Notes: generated by a model from the sequence alone, not told the origin. 64,000 nucleotides of DNA from Monodelphis domestica (GCF_027887165.1 NC_077233.1:179885207-179949206); one strand, 5' to 3'; shown: positions 34,700 through 50,727, counted from the first letter of the stretch. Translations and numbers: made by a program.

Positions 34700-35339
34700 C
34701 CCTTTTAATTCTTAAAGAATCTGAATTAGAATATTTGGAAACAGTATTTTACCCCTTCCTCCTCTCTGGTACCTCATTCTCATCATAGTCAAGAATTCTC
34801 TTTACAAGTACACAGGCTCACAAGGCTCAAAACATCAAGAGATTTATTTAGGAGTTAATGGAAACCAGTAGGGACTTATCTACCCATAGAAAAGAGTAAT
34901 ATGCATAAATAAGTAAGCCTTTCCCCAGAGGCCTGAATAAACTTAGTTGCTTACAGTAATGCTCTATTAGGGCTCTGGGAAAGGGACACTTGGGAGTGAC
35001 TCCTGTCTGAGGTCATGCTGTTGTGGTTCCTTTAGCCTTTCTGGTTTTTGTAGCTTTGCTTCCTGTAGCTCTTCTTTGACTTCTGGTTGGTGGCAGTCCA
35101 TCACAGGTGTTTCCACTTATCTACAGCCCAGACGGAATTTCCATGCTGTAGTAGATGGTACTTGTCCTCTGATAAAGACCAGCTTTTTTGCTTATTGATC
35201 AGTCTGTCTTGACTCCATTTTTTGATCATAATTTTCATAGTCTCTTTTGATAATTTAGGAAGTCAGAAATTTCTAAGCAAAGTCATAGAGGAAGTTGAAA
35301 TCTTTGTGAAGTCATTCTGCAAAATAGGTAGGTGGAAGA
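34700..35339. other. No recognised feature
   Basis: Intergenic DNA with no coding or repeat signal that I can name. Confidence 0.45.
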
Positions 35340-35530
35340 ACTACTGCTTTAATGCAATGGAAGGAGTGATGGATTTGGGGCTTAATAACTTGGATTTGAA
35401 TCCTGGATCTGCTTCTTTACAACCTGTGTGACTTTAGGAGTCTTTTCTGGTTCTCAATTTCCTCATCTGTAAAAAATGAGGTCATTGGACTGGATAATCT
35501 GAAGCCCCCTCAAGTCCTAAATCCATGAGG
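35340..35530 (+). mobile_element. MIR-like SINE
   Basis: ACTTGGATTTGAATCCTGGA, CCTGTGTGACTTTAGGAG and CTCATCTGTAAAAAATGAGG follow the MIR order. Confidence 0.75.
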
Positions 35531-35809
35531 CTAAGCCCGGATAGCAAGTGGCATAAGACTGTTATCCAACTAAAATTATGTATCAGCCCTAGAGGAAACA
35601 TGGCTCAATGAAAAAATGGTGGCCAATGTCCCACACCCTAATTTTTTTCACTTGGATAAGAGATTAGACCAAATGACTTATGACCTCCAAGATTCCATGC
35701 AATTCTAAGTGAAACCATAATTTTTTTAGATGAGACTGCATTTTTTCTGCCGCCTTTTAGTTCTCATCGCCCTAGATGTCCCAAAGGGCTTAAGAAATTA
35801 TCCCTATTG

Positions 35810-35885
35810 TTTTACTCATTGTATTGCTACACTCAGTACATGGTCTGGCACATAGCAAGCCTTAGTAAATTAATGCTTGAATGAT
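35810..35885 (+). repeat. L2 LINE 3' tail
   Basis: GTCTGGCACATAGCAAGCCT and ATTAATGCTTGAATGA, the L2 end. Confidence 0.65.
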
Positions 35886-37278
35886 TCATATTGGATTTCT
35901 ACAAATTTCTCCCCACTTTCATGATCTCTTCGTCAGTACTTGTGGACAGTACACATCACAGGCTCAAAAAAGGTTCTTGATCTCCAACTGCCTAATTCTC
36001 TCAAACTATCCTGCATTGGGGAGAAAAGTCCTTGTCTTTTTTAAATCATCAGCTTGCCAGAGCCATTCACAGAAGACAGAATATTGAATTATTGATGGGT
36101 TTCTTGCCCTACCTCTTCCTGAGTCATGTAATGATGCATATGCATACCCATACCATCCCTTCCTTCCAGCAATTTGGTGCAGGGAAAAAACAAAAAGAAA
36201 AGACAATGGTCCAGGTACCCAAAACCTGATTTCTCATCCTGGCTCTAGTAAAACTTAGCTGAGAACACAGGCAAACTCCAAGTTCTGCTATTTACTCATT
36301 GTCACTTACTCTGTTGACTTCTCATCTCTAGACCTTGTTTCCATGTAGGGGTCAGATAAAGTAGCTTGGGAGGTTCCAAGTTGAAATAAATGATCCTCAG
36401 AAACTTTTTTTTTAATCTGTCAAATAGAGGTTACCACATAGGGTATGCTAAAAATGTTGTGTCTTAAAAACTATAAAGCTATTGACTGTCTATTTCATTT
36501 GCTAAGACCAATGACATCACAAAATTTCATTTCTCAATTAATATTCGGCATGGTAAATGAGACCTTGGGATTTTACCAGCCCAGCCCAGTACACCCTTCT
36601 AGGAAATGAACACATCAAGAGCAGAGGTGACATTTTACTCCCACCTAGTGGAGAACATATTCACTGCCACCAGTACAATGTAAATCTCAAATGTTTTCCA
36701 TCTTTCCTACTCCTGAAAGTTGCTAAACAAAGTGCAAAAAAAAACCTGGGTTTTAAATGGATTTTAATTGCATCTAGCCTCTTAGCTATTATTTGTCAAT
36801 TTTTAAATAAGAAAACCATCAATTTCTTAGCAAAGTCCATAATAAATTTTTACATTCAAAAGCCCCTAAAGGTTGTCTCCTAGCATTGTGCCATGTGGTA
36901 TTAACACCTGTTTTGGGTAGGCTGAAAATTTTATAATCCATTGTCTAAATTCCAATACTGAACCTTGATCACTTGTCTGGTTCAAGCTAAAACTAGCCTA
37001 GAACACCTTGGCCTGGAGAAGACTGCCTTTTACCTCTCCCCACCCCCCAAACTGCCTTTCAAGTCCCAGAACAAGAATTAATTCCCTCAAACCCTCTTAA
37101 AAACCCATATTTTAACATGTTTTCTTCTGAGTCTCATAGGAAAAAAAAGTTCAAACCAAGGCTAACTTTTGCACCAGTGCCCCTGAAACACATCTTCTCT
37201 AGCCACTTATTTTCACAAAAGTCAAAAGAATAAAAAAGCAAGGGTACTTGGAGATAAGGAAAAAAGTTCATCTTTATT
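35886..37278. other. No recognised gene
   Basis: AT-rich DNA. Its right edge has the AATAAA (- strand, 37273-37278) that could end a long USP7 transcript. Confidence 0.45.
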
Positions 37279-40200
37279 GTGCCTAGAAATGAGATAACAA
37301 GTATGAACATAGGCCTTCACCCAGAAGACATAAAAAACCAACTACTTAAGAGCAATGAATGGGCCTTCTACTGAACCTCACTTGATTTTACTTCTGAGGG
37401 ACACTTTGTTTTTCCTTGTGTAAAAAACCCTTCAATTTTTTCATTGTACCTAACATACTGTTCTCTCCAAACACTCCCATTTTCCTTTCTTAAATCCCCT
37501 AAAACACTTCATTAGTAAATTTATTCTTCCTTAATATATAGTTATCTCCAAGTCTCTTCCTTTCCATCTTTTAATTCTGGGAATTTTAATTACTCCAAAA
37601 TACTTTGGTATGCCTCTCCAGCATGTGGTTGCCCTTTTCCTAATCCCCTCCATGTCAGGAACAAACATTCCAAACAGATCTTTATTCCTTTTTTTTGCAG
37701 TCTTCTACAAGTCAGTTTCCGTATTTCCTAGGTGTTGAGCATCTAGCTCATTGTTCCTCTGCATCCCAAATGCTGCCCTCATTTTCTAAGGACTTGAGTG
37801 TGCATGTTGACAAACCCCTCATGTATCCTGGTCTCCCAGTTCTTAAGAGATGGTTATTACACCCTATCACTATGACTGCTATTCCCATGATCCTAAACTC
37901 ATAAGATTTAACCATATACCTTTGATCAATCTTTCTGCACTAATCCTCAACCATTTTGGGGGGAGGTAGCCATTTATCCATTTTTCCAGTCAATCACCCC
38001 TGTGCTCTGTCTTCACTTTTTACCCCAGCATTCTTAGAAAACCAAAGTCTATCAACTTTGCACCTCCCCTAATATCTAGCACAGTGTGCAGGATACAAAA
38101 GGTGCTTTTAATACTTCCCGGATTATTTTCATCTTATTTCTATTGGTATCTTTATTTTTTCTAACTGAAAAAAAAAAGACCTATAACTGTTATCACCCCC
38201 TAAGATATGAAGGAAAAAAAGAGGTTCTTGGGAAAGTAGACTGAAAAACACAAACCTTAAATGCACATAATTTCCAGACTTGTTAGTAAACTGTTAAATG
38301 CAAAGCATTAAGATAATGAATATTTCTTGTTTTCAAACTGGACAAAACCCTCAATTCCACAGAGTCAAGCATAAGTTACTAAACTAAGCTTGCTGTCACT
38401 CTTACTGTTCATCCACACTGGAAGGTTATGTCGGATAGTATCGATTCTAGTGAAAGGAACCATGCCCTGTGTGGGTAGCTACTTCTAGATGTGGTTTTGT
38501 ACGCAAATCTTAACTCTTGTTCTTAAATTAGCCATTACCAGTCTAATACATCTTCCCAGAAATTACCATTGTGGTGGTCCTATATTCTAAGCCTCACAAT
38601 ATTTTTCTTTCCTGTTTCAAGTCTTTGCATTAAATGACCTAAAAAGTGGAGGGGCTAAGATACCAGGCAAGTTTTCATCGTCATAACTGCTTCTTTTCTT
38701 TCCCAACTAACTTTATTATTGTACTCCCTTCTTTTGAAATGGTTTAGTTTGAACTGTGATCACCATTGTAATCAGCTTTACTTAATTAACCAAATGGTTC
38801 CATTTTTCTCTGCAACTTAAAAGTACACCAAACAAAAGAATCAGGAAAAGGCATAAAATATTGATGAATTCAAAGTGTTCCCCCTACTTTTAGTACTGAG
38901 AATCATTGAAAGAATTTAATTTTACTTTTTAATTTCTTTACTTAAAAACAAAACAAAAATCAAGCCTTTCCTTTCCATTTTTTTTTTAAACCCTTACCTT
39001 CCATCTTGGAGTCAATACTGTGTATTGGCTCCAAGGCAGAAGAGTGGTAAGGGCTAGGCAATGGGGGTCAAGTGACTTGCCCAGGGTCACACAGCTGGGA
39101 AGTGTCTGAGGCCAGATTTGAACCTAGGACCTCCCATCTCTAGGCCTGGCTCTCAATCCACTGAGCTACCCAGCTGCCCCCGCCTTTCCATTTCTTAAGG
39201 GAGGGGAAAGAGACAAGAAATCAACCGAGTTTAAAGACTTCTAATGATAGGGAACTTAAGGGTATCACTCAAGACCTTTGAATTTATAAGAAAGCTATCA
39301 AGTCTGTCAAACATAGAATAAACCAAACAAGGTATTTTTATTTAAGACTTATAACCTACCTCCTTCCAAAAAATAGTAAGGAGGCTAAAGCCAAACAAGG
39401 TAATGTTCTTAAAACACACTATTTCAAATTTGTGAGTCAAGCTTGTAAGAATCAGAGGATAACAAATTAATGGAGTTGATACAGATATTCTCCTTTAACC
39501 AAGATTGTACTAAGCTGACAATGTCACCATGAAGATGACTTCTTTTAGGTAAACTCTTTGACGGTCTATTATAACTTAATACATTTTTTTTGTGGAGGTT
39601 TCAATGACATTGGACATTTGGACAAAGATAATAGTTGGCCAAAAAAGTAAAGTTATAGGAAAAGTCAGTCTGAAAAACCTATACCATACATTTATTTCAT
39701 ACAGTACTCAAGAACTGGATGTCAATGTGGGTATTCCCTCCATCAATGAAATTCATAATTGCACAATTTAGTATATCCCTTTTGAGAACTTTCATCACCC
39801 TGTAAGTGATGAGTGAGCCTCTCTGAAATTAGTAAGGCTGGTGCCCAGATAACAGTTGTGCGGTATAACATTGCAACCCTATAGTCTTTCCAACTTGGTT
39901 GGATCTACTGGTATAGTCAGGATATCTCTCTGTATCACATGCCATCAGGTGATCCCTTTCCCTGAGTGTTATTCGCCCTGGCATGCTTCTTAAGGAATCT
40001 TGGGATTATAGGAGAAAGTTTGTGTAAACATGTAACCTCAACTCAACTCTTTTCAAGAAGCTAGTAGGAAAACTGGTATCAAAATTAGTGCTATATAGTC
40101 AAGTAACAAAAGGTATGATTTTGAGATGTAATGAAAATGTCAATATGGAAATAGTTTTAATCAATTATTCAGATGAAGCAGTAGAAGATGAACAGAGAAG

Positions 40201-41470
40201 TGTTTCTCATATTGCTGGCATGGATGCTGAACTCCCTTCATGACAGCATGCCAGGAAATTTTCATGAATTTCATTATGTAAGATTCACAAATTAAACTGA
40301 TTCTTGGCATTATAAAGCCTGAGAATACACACTAGAAATGTCACATTGTTTAAAAGTTCTTACTAAACAGAACAAATGATTTCAGTACAAAGACTTTGCT
40401 CTTCCTACTTCTTGGCTGTGCTGAGGTACTCACAACAACAGCATTTGTCTGCTTCAAAGGCCCTGTTAAATTCACCACTAGGAAATATTAGGGTTCTTTA
40501 CTTCTACAAGGATAAAACATTCTAACCTACAGATTCATTAAATTGCTGCATACTTGGGTAAAAAAAAAAAACACCACCATTAAGTATGTCAGTTTGCTAT
40601 CAAAGGCATGTTATCACAATACTGTGGCTGCTAAAATGAGCCATGGCTTTACAATATCCCAAGAAATTAAAACAGAATTTGCCCCACCCAATTATATACT
40701 CCAATGATTTCAAGTAAATCTATAATGTTTTATAAAACTATTATCCCAATTGCCCAGAGGGTCTCGTACATTGCTAGTATCCAATACATGTTAAAGAAGG
40801 TGGTATTCACTTCAGTGGTTTAATATAAGCCATTAATGCCATCATTAAGGAAGTACCTTATATTTCATAATTAGAAAACCATTTTTTCATTCAATTAAAA
40901 CCCAGAAGCATTGTTGTCTTTGATTTCCATGCCTGGAAGTGAAGGAATAATTAAATTCATCACACAATGTAAACATTACCAAAAGTTCTTTGAAAAAAGT
41001 CATTTAATATCTTATGGGAGAGTGGCAAGTTTCTGTTACCCTCCAAGACTATACTTAATCCCTTCTCCCTCCAAAAAACCCTTTAAAGTTCAAAGACAAA
41101 AACTATTGGTAAATTATTTTTACTATCATTTCCACAACTAATTTTTCAGGGGTTCGAAGGCAAAGTCTGTGGTACTGCTACTCCCGATGAGTGCTAGCTA
41201 TTCATTGATTTTTTGAAGGCAGCTTTTGGGTTATGAAGGCATACACATTACAAAGGAAGTCCAGAGAGATCATAATTGAAAAGTACAGATTTCATCATAA
41301 TACCTTTATAAATACCACATTTGGGGTGTGTGGACCATAGAATTTTAAACAAGGCAAGTGGAGTCAAATCCACTCCAAAAACTATGGATCCCACAGACTA
41401 TATACCTTAAAAAGTATTCAAAGAATATTTCCAGTCATTGTATTTTACACGGTTCCTTCCTGGAAAACCT
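37279..41470. other. Downstream of USP7: distal 3' UTR or intergenic
   Basis: No open frame of note and no recognised gene. Apart from one CORE-SINE (38981-39182) I recognise no repeat. It could be a long alternative 3' UTR ending at the signal near 37273, or plain intergenic DNA. Confidence 0.4.
38981..39182 (-). mobile_element. CORE-SINE downstream of USP7
   Basis: Well-kept antisense copy, same strand as USP7, flanked by CCTTTCCATTT at 38970-38980 and 39183-39193. Confidence 0.94.
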
Positions 41471-42963
41471 TTTATTTCTTAAGCTCAAATGGGACTAGTT
41501 AGAGGCCAAAAACCAGGATTATAACATTGGCAATACTGAAATTTAAAAAAAAAAATACATCTTAGTAAAATCTCGTTGTAAATGAAAAGGTTTCCCAAAC
41601 TGTACTTCCAGGGAGAGTAGAAATCTTCCTCAACTTCCACGTCACTCACTGAAGTAAAATTTTTATAGAAAATTTTATTCAACATACAACATTTTCCAGC
41701 AAAAAGGCAATATACAGGAAGAGTTGTTGTACACTGCTGCTACAGAAACAAAAAAAAAATACTGGAAAAGAATGAAAAATAAATGTGATTTTGCTGATTC
41801 TATTTTTACTGCACTCAAAACTAGACACGCTGGCATTAGCTCCAAAATAAAAGGAAACAGTCTGGGACTGAAATAAAACTACACACAATGAATATCAACA
41901 TCAGTGAAATTCACTTGCAGACTCACCCAACAAAATTAACCTCCAAGTGTTAAATTGTACATGTTCATTCATTAAATATACAATTTCATGTTCTTTTTCC
42001 TTTTCCTATTTTTTTGCTGTTTTTTTGCTTTGTTTTTCTTTTTTTATTGTTGTTTTTCTGTTTGTTTTTTACAAAGTCAACAGCTTACTAAACACTAGTG
42101 AGCATGCCCTCTGTGCTAAAAGGCTATTTTCCTGGTTTCTTCCATCTGTTCCCATTTAAATGAAACTATATTTATAATCCTTTCACCTGCTTTTGCCAAC
42201 TTTTGATGTAATTAAATTTGCCAATAGGCAGCATAGTAAACCTTAATTGTATTTAACAGTGTTTTTAATTTATTAAAAAGACCCAAAATGTCTTGTAGGG
42301 CTTTATTCAGTGCACCCACTCTGCAAAATGGGCAGCAAAGTAGTGGCTGAACTAAATAAATCAAAATTTATTAAAAAAGATCCTATGCACAGCTGGAAGA
42401 GACATAAATCCCGAATAAGTGCCAACAATGTACACAATGAAGTAGAGATCTCTATTTATTGATGTTGTGAGTTCTTTTTCTTTTGCATTTACAAATGCAC
42501 AAAAGGTCATTTAAAGTATAACTGAAGGAAATAAATCGGTTGTGAGTCTAAACATAAGACTTACTTGCTGCAGGGCTGGTGAAGGAGACCACACCAGGAA
42601 GGGCAGCCAGTCAGCTTATGCCATCTATAAATGTACTACAAGACAAATTTTTCGCCAATATCAATTGTCCTACTAAACTCTTCCCCCATTATGTTGACAA
42701 TTGCCTTGCATTATGTTTACCATAAAATAACTCTCATTGGCATCCAAGCTTTATAAAAACACCTTCATTTTGCTCAAAAAGGGCAGTCAATAGATACAGA
42801 GAAGCCAAACTGAACAGCCTCAACAAAATAAAATTAACATCAGCAGCAAATCCTCTTGCTGAAGACTTCAGATATAGTGCACGTGTACCAAAGTTCTACT
42901 GTTGTTAAAAAGGTGCACACACACACGTATTGTCCCTTGCCTTGAACAAACTGGTTAAGTAAG
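41471..42963 (-). other. USP7: USP7 3' UTR (distal end not fixed)
   Basis: Sequence after the stop has no repeat for about 3.8 kb. On the - strand, AATAAA signals lie at 42455-42460, 42367-42372, 42269-42274, 41674-41679 and 41471-41476. An A-rich tract on the - strand covers 41997-42071. The interval given stops at the 41471 signal only as a working limit. A still more distal AATAAA with a following U-rich run is at 37273-37278. The sequence alone does not show which site is used. Confidence 0.6.
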
Positions 42964-44348
<1,385 letters not shown>

Positions 44349-44649
44349 CTAGAATGAATAAATGGATATACCCACTGATATTTTAAAAAGCTAGATGATT
44401 TCATTTGAAATTTTAAACTAATATTTTTTCATAATGAGCCACATGCATGACACTTAAATATAAAAGTAATACAATTTATTTCAAACAAACATACATTAAA
44501 GTTAACTCTTTATAATGCCCCAGAGCTAGGTGTCAGGAGAAAACTTGAAATTATATAAGCAGGTTATACAGGCCTCATGAAATCCAGTGAGTAGGAAGAA
44601 AATTACATGTAAGCTTTCCCCAGTTTATCAATTAATAGTCATATAATTA

Positions 44650-44859
<210 letters not shown>

Positions 44860-45289
44860 TCAAATTAAATATTCTGATCATGAGCAGTTCTGATAAACAA
44901 TTTAGAAGACAGAAATAGGTAGATTTACAATTAATACAAAGACACTACCAAATACTGTTTTTTCCTTAAATAATTCATTTTGAACCATTAGTTTTTATTT
45001 TAAAAAGGTATAAGGCCAAACTTAAAATTCAAAATATTTTCAATATAAAAGCATCATTCTAATATACCTATCACCTAATGGTTTCAGAGAAACTAGGAAA
45101 GACTTGTATGAAATAATGTAGTGTGAAGTGAAAAGAATAATTTTTATTGGAATACCTATATGGCTTAAAATAAACAAATAGCCCAAAACAGAAACTTTGA
45201 GAGATCTAAGAAATGTGACCAACTATGATACTAGAGGACCAGTGATGAAGCAGGACTGAAGGAGAGGGGATGGATTCAAATGTACATCT

Positions 45290-45830
45290 GATCATGACAT
45301 AACTCTCCCCATTCAATAAATTCATCAGTGTAAGCCTCTCCCCCTATCACCTCCAGGATCAAGCAAAAAGTTTTTTGTTTGGCATTCAAAATCCTTCATA
45401 AACTGGTCCCCTCCTACAATCTGCTTACAACTTTATTTAATCCTGCCTTACTCTGTGATTCAATTCAAAGGAGACTCTGGTCCCCTTTTTGTATCTTGCA
45501 CAAGACAGCCCATTCTCCTGACAGTAGGCACTGTCAGCTGATCAAATTCTCTCATCTTTATTTTCTGGCTTCCTATAAGTATAAACTTAAATTGCATCTC
45601 CTACAAATACCTTTCCTAATGTATCTTAAAGCTAGTGCTTTCCCTCTAGTCCCCTCAATTTATCCTGTCTAGAGCTTGATTGTAAATAGTTGTTTTCAAG
45701 TTGTCTTCCCCCAGAAGATTGGGAGTTCCTTGAGAGCAGGAGCTGTCTTTGGCCTTTCTTTGTATTCTCAGCAATCAGAACAATGCATATATTTACTTAA
45801 TGAATAAATGATAATTGGCCGATTGGCTGA
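45290..45830 (+). repeat. L2 LINE relic in USP7 intron
   Basis: TTTGGCATTCAAAATCCTTC near 45380, then GAGTTCCTTGAGAGCAGGAG and the L2 tail to about 45830. Antisense to USP7. Confidence 0.75.
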
Positions 45831-46125
45831 ATTCTTTACCTCTCTATCAGGAAGTATGTAGCATGAGAAGTTATGATGTAAGATGTTTAGTACCTAAAGG
45901 GGACTTTCTTCTGGGAGTAATGAGAACAAAAACCTATGAAACATTTTTGCTTGAAACAAAAACTTGCTAGAGTCCTCTATTTCCAGAAATCTCTAAGAAT
46001 CTACCACTTTATGAATCAGAAAACTATCTTCCACTGAAAATGTAACATTTAAAATGTATTTTAAAGGAAAGGATTGTCAAGTTGTACAATCTAATTAATT
46101 AGCTTTTTTTAAAAAAAGAAATTTA

Positions 46126-46374
<249 letters not shown>

Positions 46375-46589
46375 TTATTATAAACAAAAGTACGTTCTAA
46401 ACCTGTTTAGTCCAAATTTGCCTAATTAGATGCATTTTATTGGGTAATATCACTTAACCAAGTCAACAATTTTTTTTTGTTGTTGAAATGGGTTTTTCTT
46501 AATGGTGGAGGGAAGTAGAGAGAGAGAAAAAAAAATAGATGCTAACTGATAAAAAAATAAACTAAATTAAAATCAGAAGAAATGTCCAA

Positions 46590-46750
46590 GGGGCAGCTAA
46601 ATGGATCAACGGATTGAGAGCTAAGCCAAGAGGCAGGTTTAGTCCTGGGTTCAAATCTAGACCTACTATGTGACCCTGGGCAATTAACTTAACCCCAATT
46701 GTCTAGCCCTTACCACTCTTCCACCTTGGAACTGATAGTTGGTATTCAAA
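46590..46750 (+). mobile_element. CORE-SINE, diverged
   Basis: GGGCAGCTAAATGGATCAAC head, GTGACCCTGGGCAATTAAC core; part of the middle is missing. Confidence 0.85.
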
Positions 46751-46810
46751 AGGAAATGTCAAAAGTGTGAAAGGGAAAAATGAAATAATGAAATGAACTC
46801 TAACTTTTAA

Positions 46811-46837
46811 AATGGGGGGGGGGGGGAAGGGGGGGTG
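46811..46837. repeat. Poly-G tract
   Basis: GGGG runs broken only by AA, directly upstream of a SINE; G-quadruplex potential on the + strand. Confidence 0.9.
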
Positions 46838-46857
46838 CGGACACGCGCATGCCCCCG

Positions 46858-47062
46858 CACACCAGCTGGGTGGCTCAATGGATTGAGAGCCAGGTCTAGA
46901 AATGGGAGGTCCTGGGTTCAAATCTGGCATCAGACCCTTCCTGGCTGTATGACCCCGGACAAGTCACTTAACCCCAATTGCCTAGCCCTTACCACTCTTC
47001 TGCCTTGGAACCAATACACAGAATTGATTCTAAGACAAAAGGTAAGGGCTTAAAAACAAACA
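46858..47062 (+). mobile_element. CORE-SINE
   Basis: Head ACACCAGCTGGGTGGCTCAA, core GACAAGTCACTTAACCCC, A-rich tail. Confidence 0.92.
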
Positions 47063-47104
47063 AACCAAAATAAATGAATAGAAATAAAAATAAAAACTAT
47101 TATA

Positions 47105-47230
47105 GGGGGAACCTAGGTGGGTGCTAGAGTGCTTGACCTAGAGTCAGAAAGACCAGACTTAAAACCTGGCCTCAGACACTGTGACCCTGGGCAAATAATT
47201 TAACACTATTTGCCTTTTACAAAAGACACA
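47105..47230 (+). mobile_element. MIR/MAR1-like SINE fragment
   Basis: CTTGACCTAGAGTCAGAAAGACC and CTGTGACCCTGGGCAAAT; a different SINE family from the CORE-SINE next to it. Confidence 0.65.
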
Positions 47231-47399
47231 AGAAAAGAAAAAATGACAGGGACAAAGAATTCATTTAAAAAAATAAAAGCATAATGTCTAGATTAAAAGA
47301 CTTCCATATTTTGAGAACAGTTGTGATTAAAGCTGACACTATAATGAATGATAGAAGAGGAAGAACTTAAATTCAAAATAATTTCATTCTTTGCTCATA

Positions 47400-49340
47400 A
47401 ACTTGAGAAAAGACTTGGAAGAACAGGAGAATTCAACAATTGAATAAACTTAAGATTGCTGCTTTCATTTGTGACTAGTACTTAGGATATGGCCTTCCCA
47501 ACTGTTGCTATGCCTATTCTTTGAGGATAGAGGAATGGCATTCTCCATTCCAGATGAACAGTCTCACAACTGGAGATAACCTAACTCTTGTGAGAAATCA
47601 TTCAATCCCCATTTCATACCCTCTACCACCTGATTCCTTACCCAGCTCAAACATCTCACCCAAAGGTACAACCTAACTACACTCAATACTTCCCCCCTGT
47701 GTCCTCTACAATGCTGGTTCCATCAGCAACAACAAACTTCATTTTACAGAAAATATTTTCTTTTCTCACTCCATCCACCTGTTATCTTTGTACTGAAAAC
47801 TTGCTTCCTTTGATGATACAATCTCCCTGGCCAGCCTTTCCAGTACTGACTAAGGAACTAAGATTCCTTAGGTAACAGAGAGTAAGAGATTTGAAATACT
47901 CCTTATTCCCCCATTGTCACTTCTAAGTTCTCCCCATTATTCAGTAACCTTTCTTCCTTTGAAGCTCATGCTATTCAATTTACTACTCAATCAAGATCTT
48001 GGTAACAATTGTCTATGGATCCATAGGTCATTCCCCTTCCTCTCAATACTTAGTTCACAATTTATCTCTATTCTCTTACACCTGCCCTCATATTAAGGCA
48101 CTTCCAATATACATAAGATTCTTTCTCAAAAACAACCACTCACTTTCCCTAACCTACTCTTCCACCCAACCTTAGTCACATACAAAGACAGTCATACCCT
48201 TGATCTTATCACCTACAAATATATAACACCTATATATTCAAGAATTCTGAATTACCCTTATTGGATTATAATCTTTTTCATAAAAATAAAACACACACAC
48301 ACACAACAAACTCATACTTTCTGTTTTAGTATCAATTCTAAGACAAAAAAAGAAATAGAAAGGGCTAGACAATCAGGGTTAAATGAATTGTCCAGGGTTA
48401 GAGTCTGAGGCCAGATGTAAAGAGGCTTGGTGTTCTATCAATTGTGCTTCCTAGCTGCTTCCTGCTCCCATAATTCATTCTTCGTCCTAGTCTTCATTCA
48501 TGCTATAAATTCTAATCCCTTGAACACTCAATTCTCCAAGGTTATTTGGTCTGCACTAGCCACTTTTCTCATCTTGATCTCTTGAATAAACTGAATAAAG
48601 ATCCACCACAAATTTATCACTGCTACTAAATACTTCTCATCAACTCACTATCCCGCTCTCCAAACTTTTTCTTACTTCTTCAGTCCTCCACTGGGGCTAC
48701 TCCCCATCTCCCTGTCTCAGCTAAGAACTTTGCCTCATATCTTACAGAAAAAATTGAGGCCTTTGCTATGAATTCCATCTTTTCCATCCTTCCACATCTC
48801 CTATCACTCAGATGCCTTCTACTAATTTTTCTTCCTTCTCTCTTGTATGATGATGTCGACTTGCCACTTATTGAGACTAATCTCTCAAGATATCCCATTC
48901 CATCCCATCTCCTCCAACAGATTGCCCTTTGTCATTTCCCATCTTTCACTTATTTTCAGTCTATTTTTGTGAGCTTCTGCTTAAAAATTACCATGTCGTC
49001 CCTATACTGAAAATAACTCACTTGCCTATTATCTTTAAATTCCCACTAATTGCTGTCCTTTTCTCTTTCTTTCTCCACGTTCTCTCCTTGGCCTCTCTTG
49101 GTTGCCTTTGGCAATGTTGGCATTATTCTCCTCTTCTTTCCGGTATCTTTTAATATACCACTTTTAACTGGTTCTCCTCCTACCTGCATGACCACTCTTC
49201 TCTCATTTGTTGGATTCTCCCTCATTAGATTATATGTTCCTTTGGGGCAGGGACTCCTATTTTGCTCCCTTTGAAACCCCAGTGGTGACCACAGTGCCTG
49301 GCACATAATATACCTGATGCTTAATGTACACTGATTATTA
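47400..49340 (+). repeat. Long L2 LINE relic in USP7 intron
   Basis: Reads like the L2 coding strand: ACCACAAATTTATCACTGCT (48604), TTTGCCTCATATCTTACAG (48729), then the 3' tail AGTGCCTGGCACATAATA near 49290. No long frame remains. Split by a SINE fragment at 48308-48455 and a short (AC)n at 48292. Confidence 0.65.
48308..48455 (-). mobile_element. CORE-SINE fragment in the L2 relic
   Basis: Antisense; CAATCAGGGTTAAATGAATTG and GTCTGAGGCCAGATG. Confidence 0.8.
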
Positions 49341-49416
49341 TCCAGTTAAGATGAATATAACTGAATGAGATTTCATTTTGTTTTTATTTGCCATAACTAT
49401 TTTCAGAAAATGCTTA

Positions 49417-49518
<102 letters not shown>

Positions 49519-50723
49519 CTAAATAGTAAAAGAATTAAACACATACTTTTTAGAAAATGCAAAATGTCTTTTTCATCCAAGTCTTCCAGTGTCTCATATT
49601 CATGTGTAAGTAGCCAAATTCTCAAGGGTGATGCAAAAAGAAAGCCAGCTATAACAGATCATATGCAGGCTAAAAAAAAAAATCTAGGAGTAAAAAAGAT
49701 GTGATCTAAAATTGCAGTGCTAACTTCAGAAAGTCTTCACCAGAACTTCTCTCCCTAGCAATTCATGACATTGACTAGTTAAGTATGCTTGATTTATAAT
49801 CTGCATTGAATCAGGAAGTAATAGAAATTTTTATAATATTAAAAAAATTTTCAGAAACCTTGTGAGGTACCCAGTATGCAGTTTTTTGCAAAGAAATAAA
49901 CAAAAGTAGTGTAACTAGAATTATAGACTATCAGAGTCAGGATACCCAAAACAACAAAATAGAATTTTCATAAAATAACGTACCTATGACAATCTAATCC
50001 AGGTTGCCACAAGTTATGTTCAAAGTGGCTCATTATTAGTTTTATTTCTAAATATCACCTTTAGAAATGTCTAAAATAATGATGTCCTTAAAATTTATCT
50101 TTAGAATAAAGGCCAGAAAAGTTTTAGAATGTTCCAATGTACAATAATAAACAGTTACATTTTCCTACAGTTTACATTATGTAAAAATTTTATTTCAACT
50201 TATTCATCTACTTGCCACTTTCACTGCCAAATGAAATACTAGCAAAATTCAAATGACATACTAAAATTTTAGAAGAGGCTAGGAAATGTGCAATATATTA
50301 AGACAATCTACTAGGGACTAAAATGCAGAGGAATTAAAAAATAAAAATTAATCATGCCCCACATGGAGGAATTACGAAAATCTGTAAAACTGATACCATG
50401 TTGAAAGCCATAATTTTTCTATATACAATTTCCATAAAATTGATGGTGAGATCTTTAAAAATGAAGGTTCAACAGTGCAATTTGACTAGCAAATCAGAGT
50501 AACATGCAAACTATTTTAATTTCACTGAATAATAAAATGGCCAAGATAACTAGTGTCAATTTTGCTCCCAAATCCTTTAAGGCCCAAGCAAAATGAAAGT
50601 AAAATATTCACAAAATTATCTACAATTACAAATCAAAAGCATGTCATATATGCGATTCTTTTCATTCATACTGTGAAAATGGCAGTATTCTCTAGAAGTA
50701 ATTTGTTCCAGGATGTGAAAAGA

Positions 50724-50727
<4 letters not shown>
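49519..50727. other. USP7 intron, no recognised element
   Basis: AT-rich intronic DNA without a nameable repeat. Confidence 0.55.

Noticed and set aside
41997-42071. T-rich tract as a terminator or SINE tail
   Set aside because: No SINE body is attached; it is best read as an A-rich part of the USP7 3' UTR.
48680-49306. Several 70-86 codon frames on both strands
   Set aside because: They fall in the L2 relic and do not follow the L2 protein over any length.
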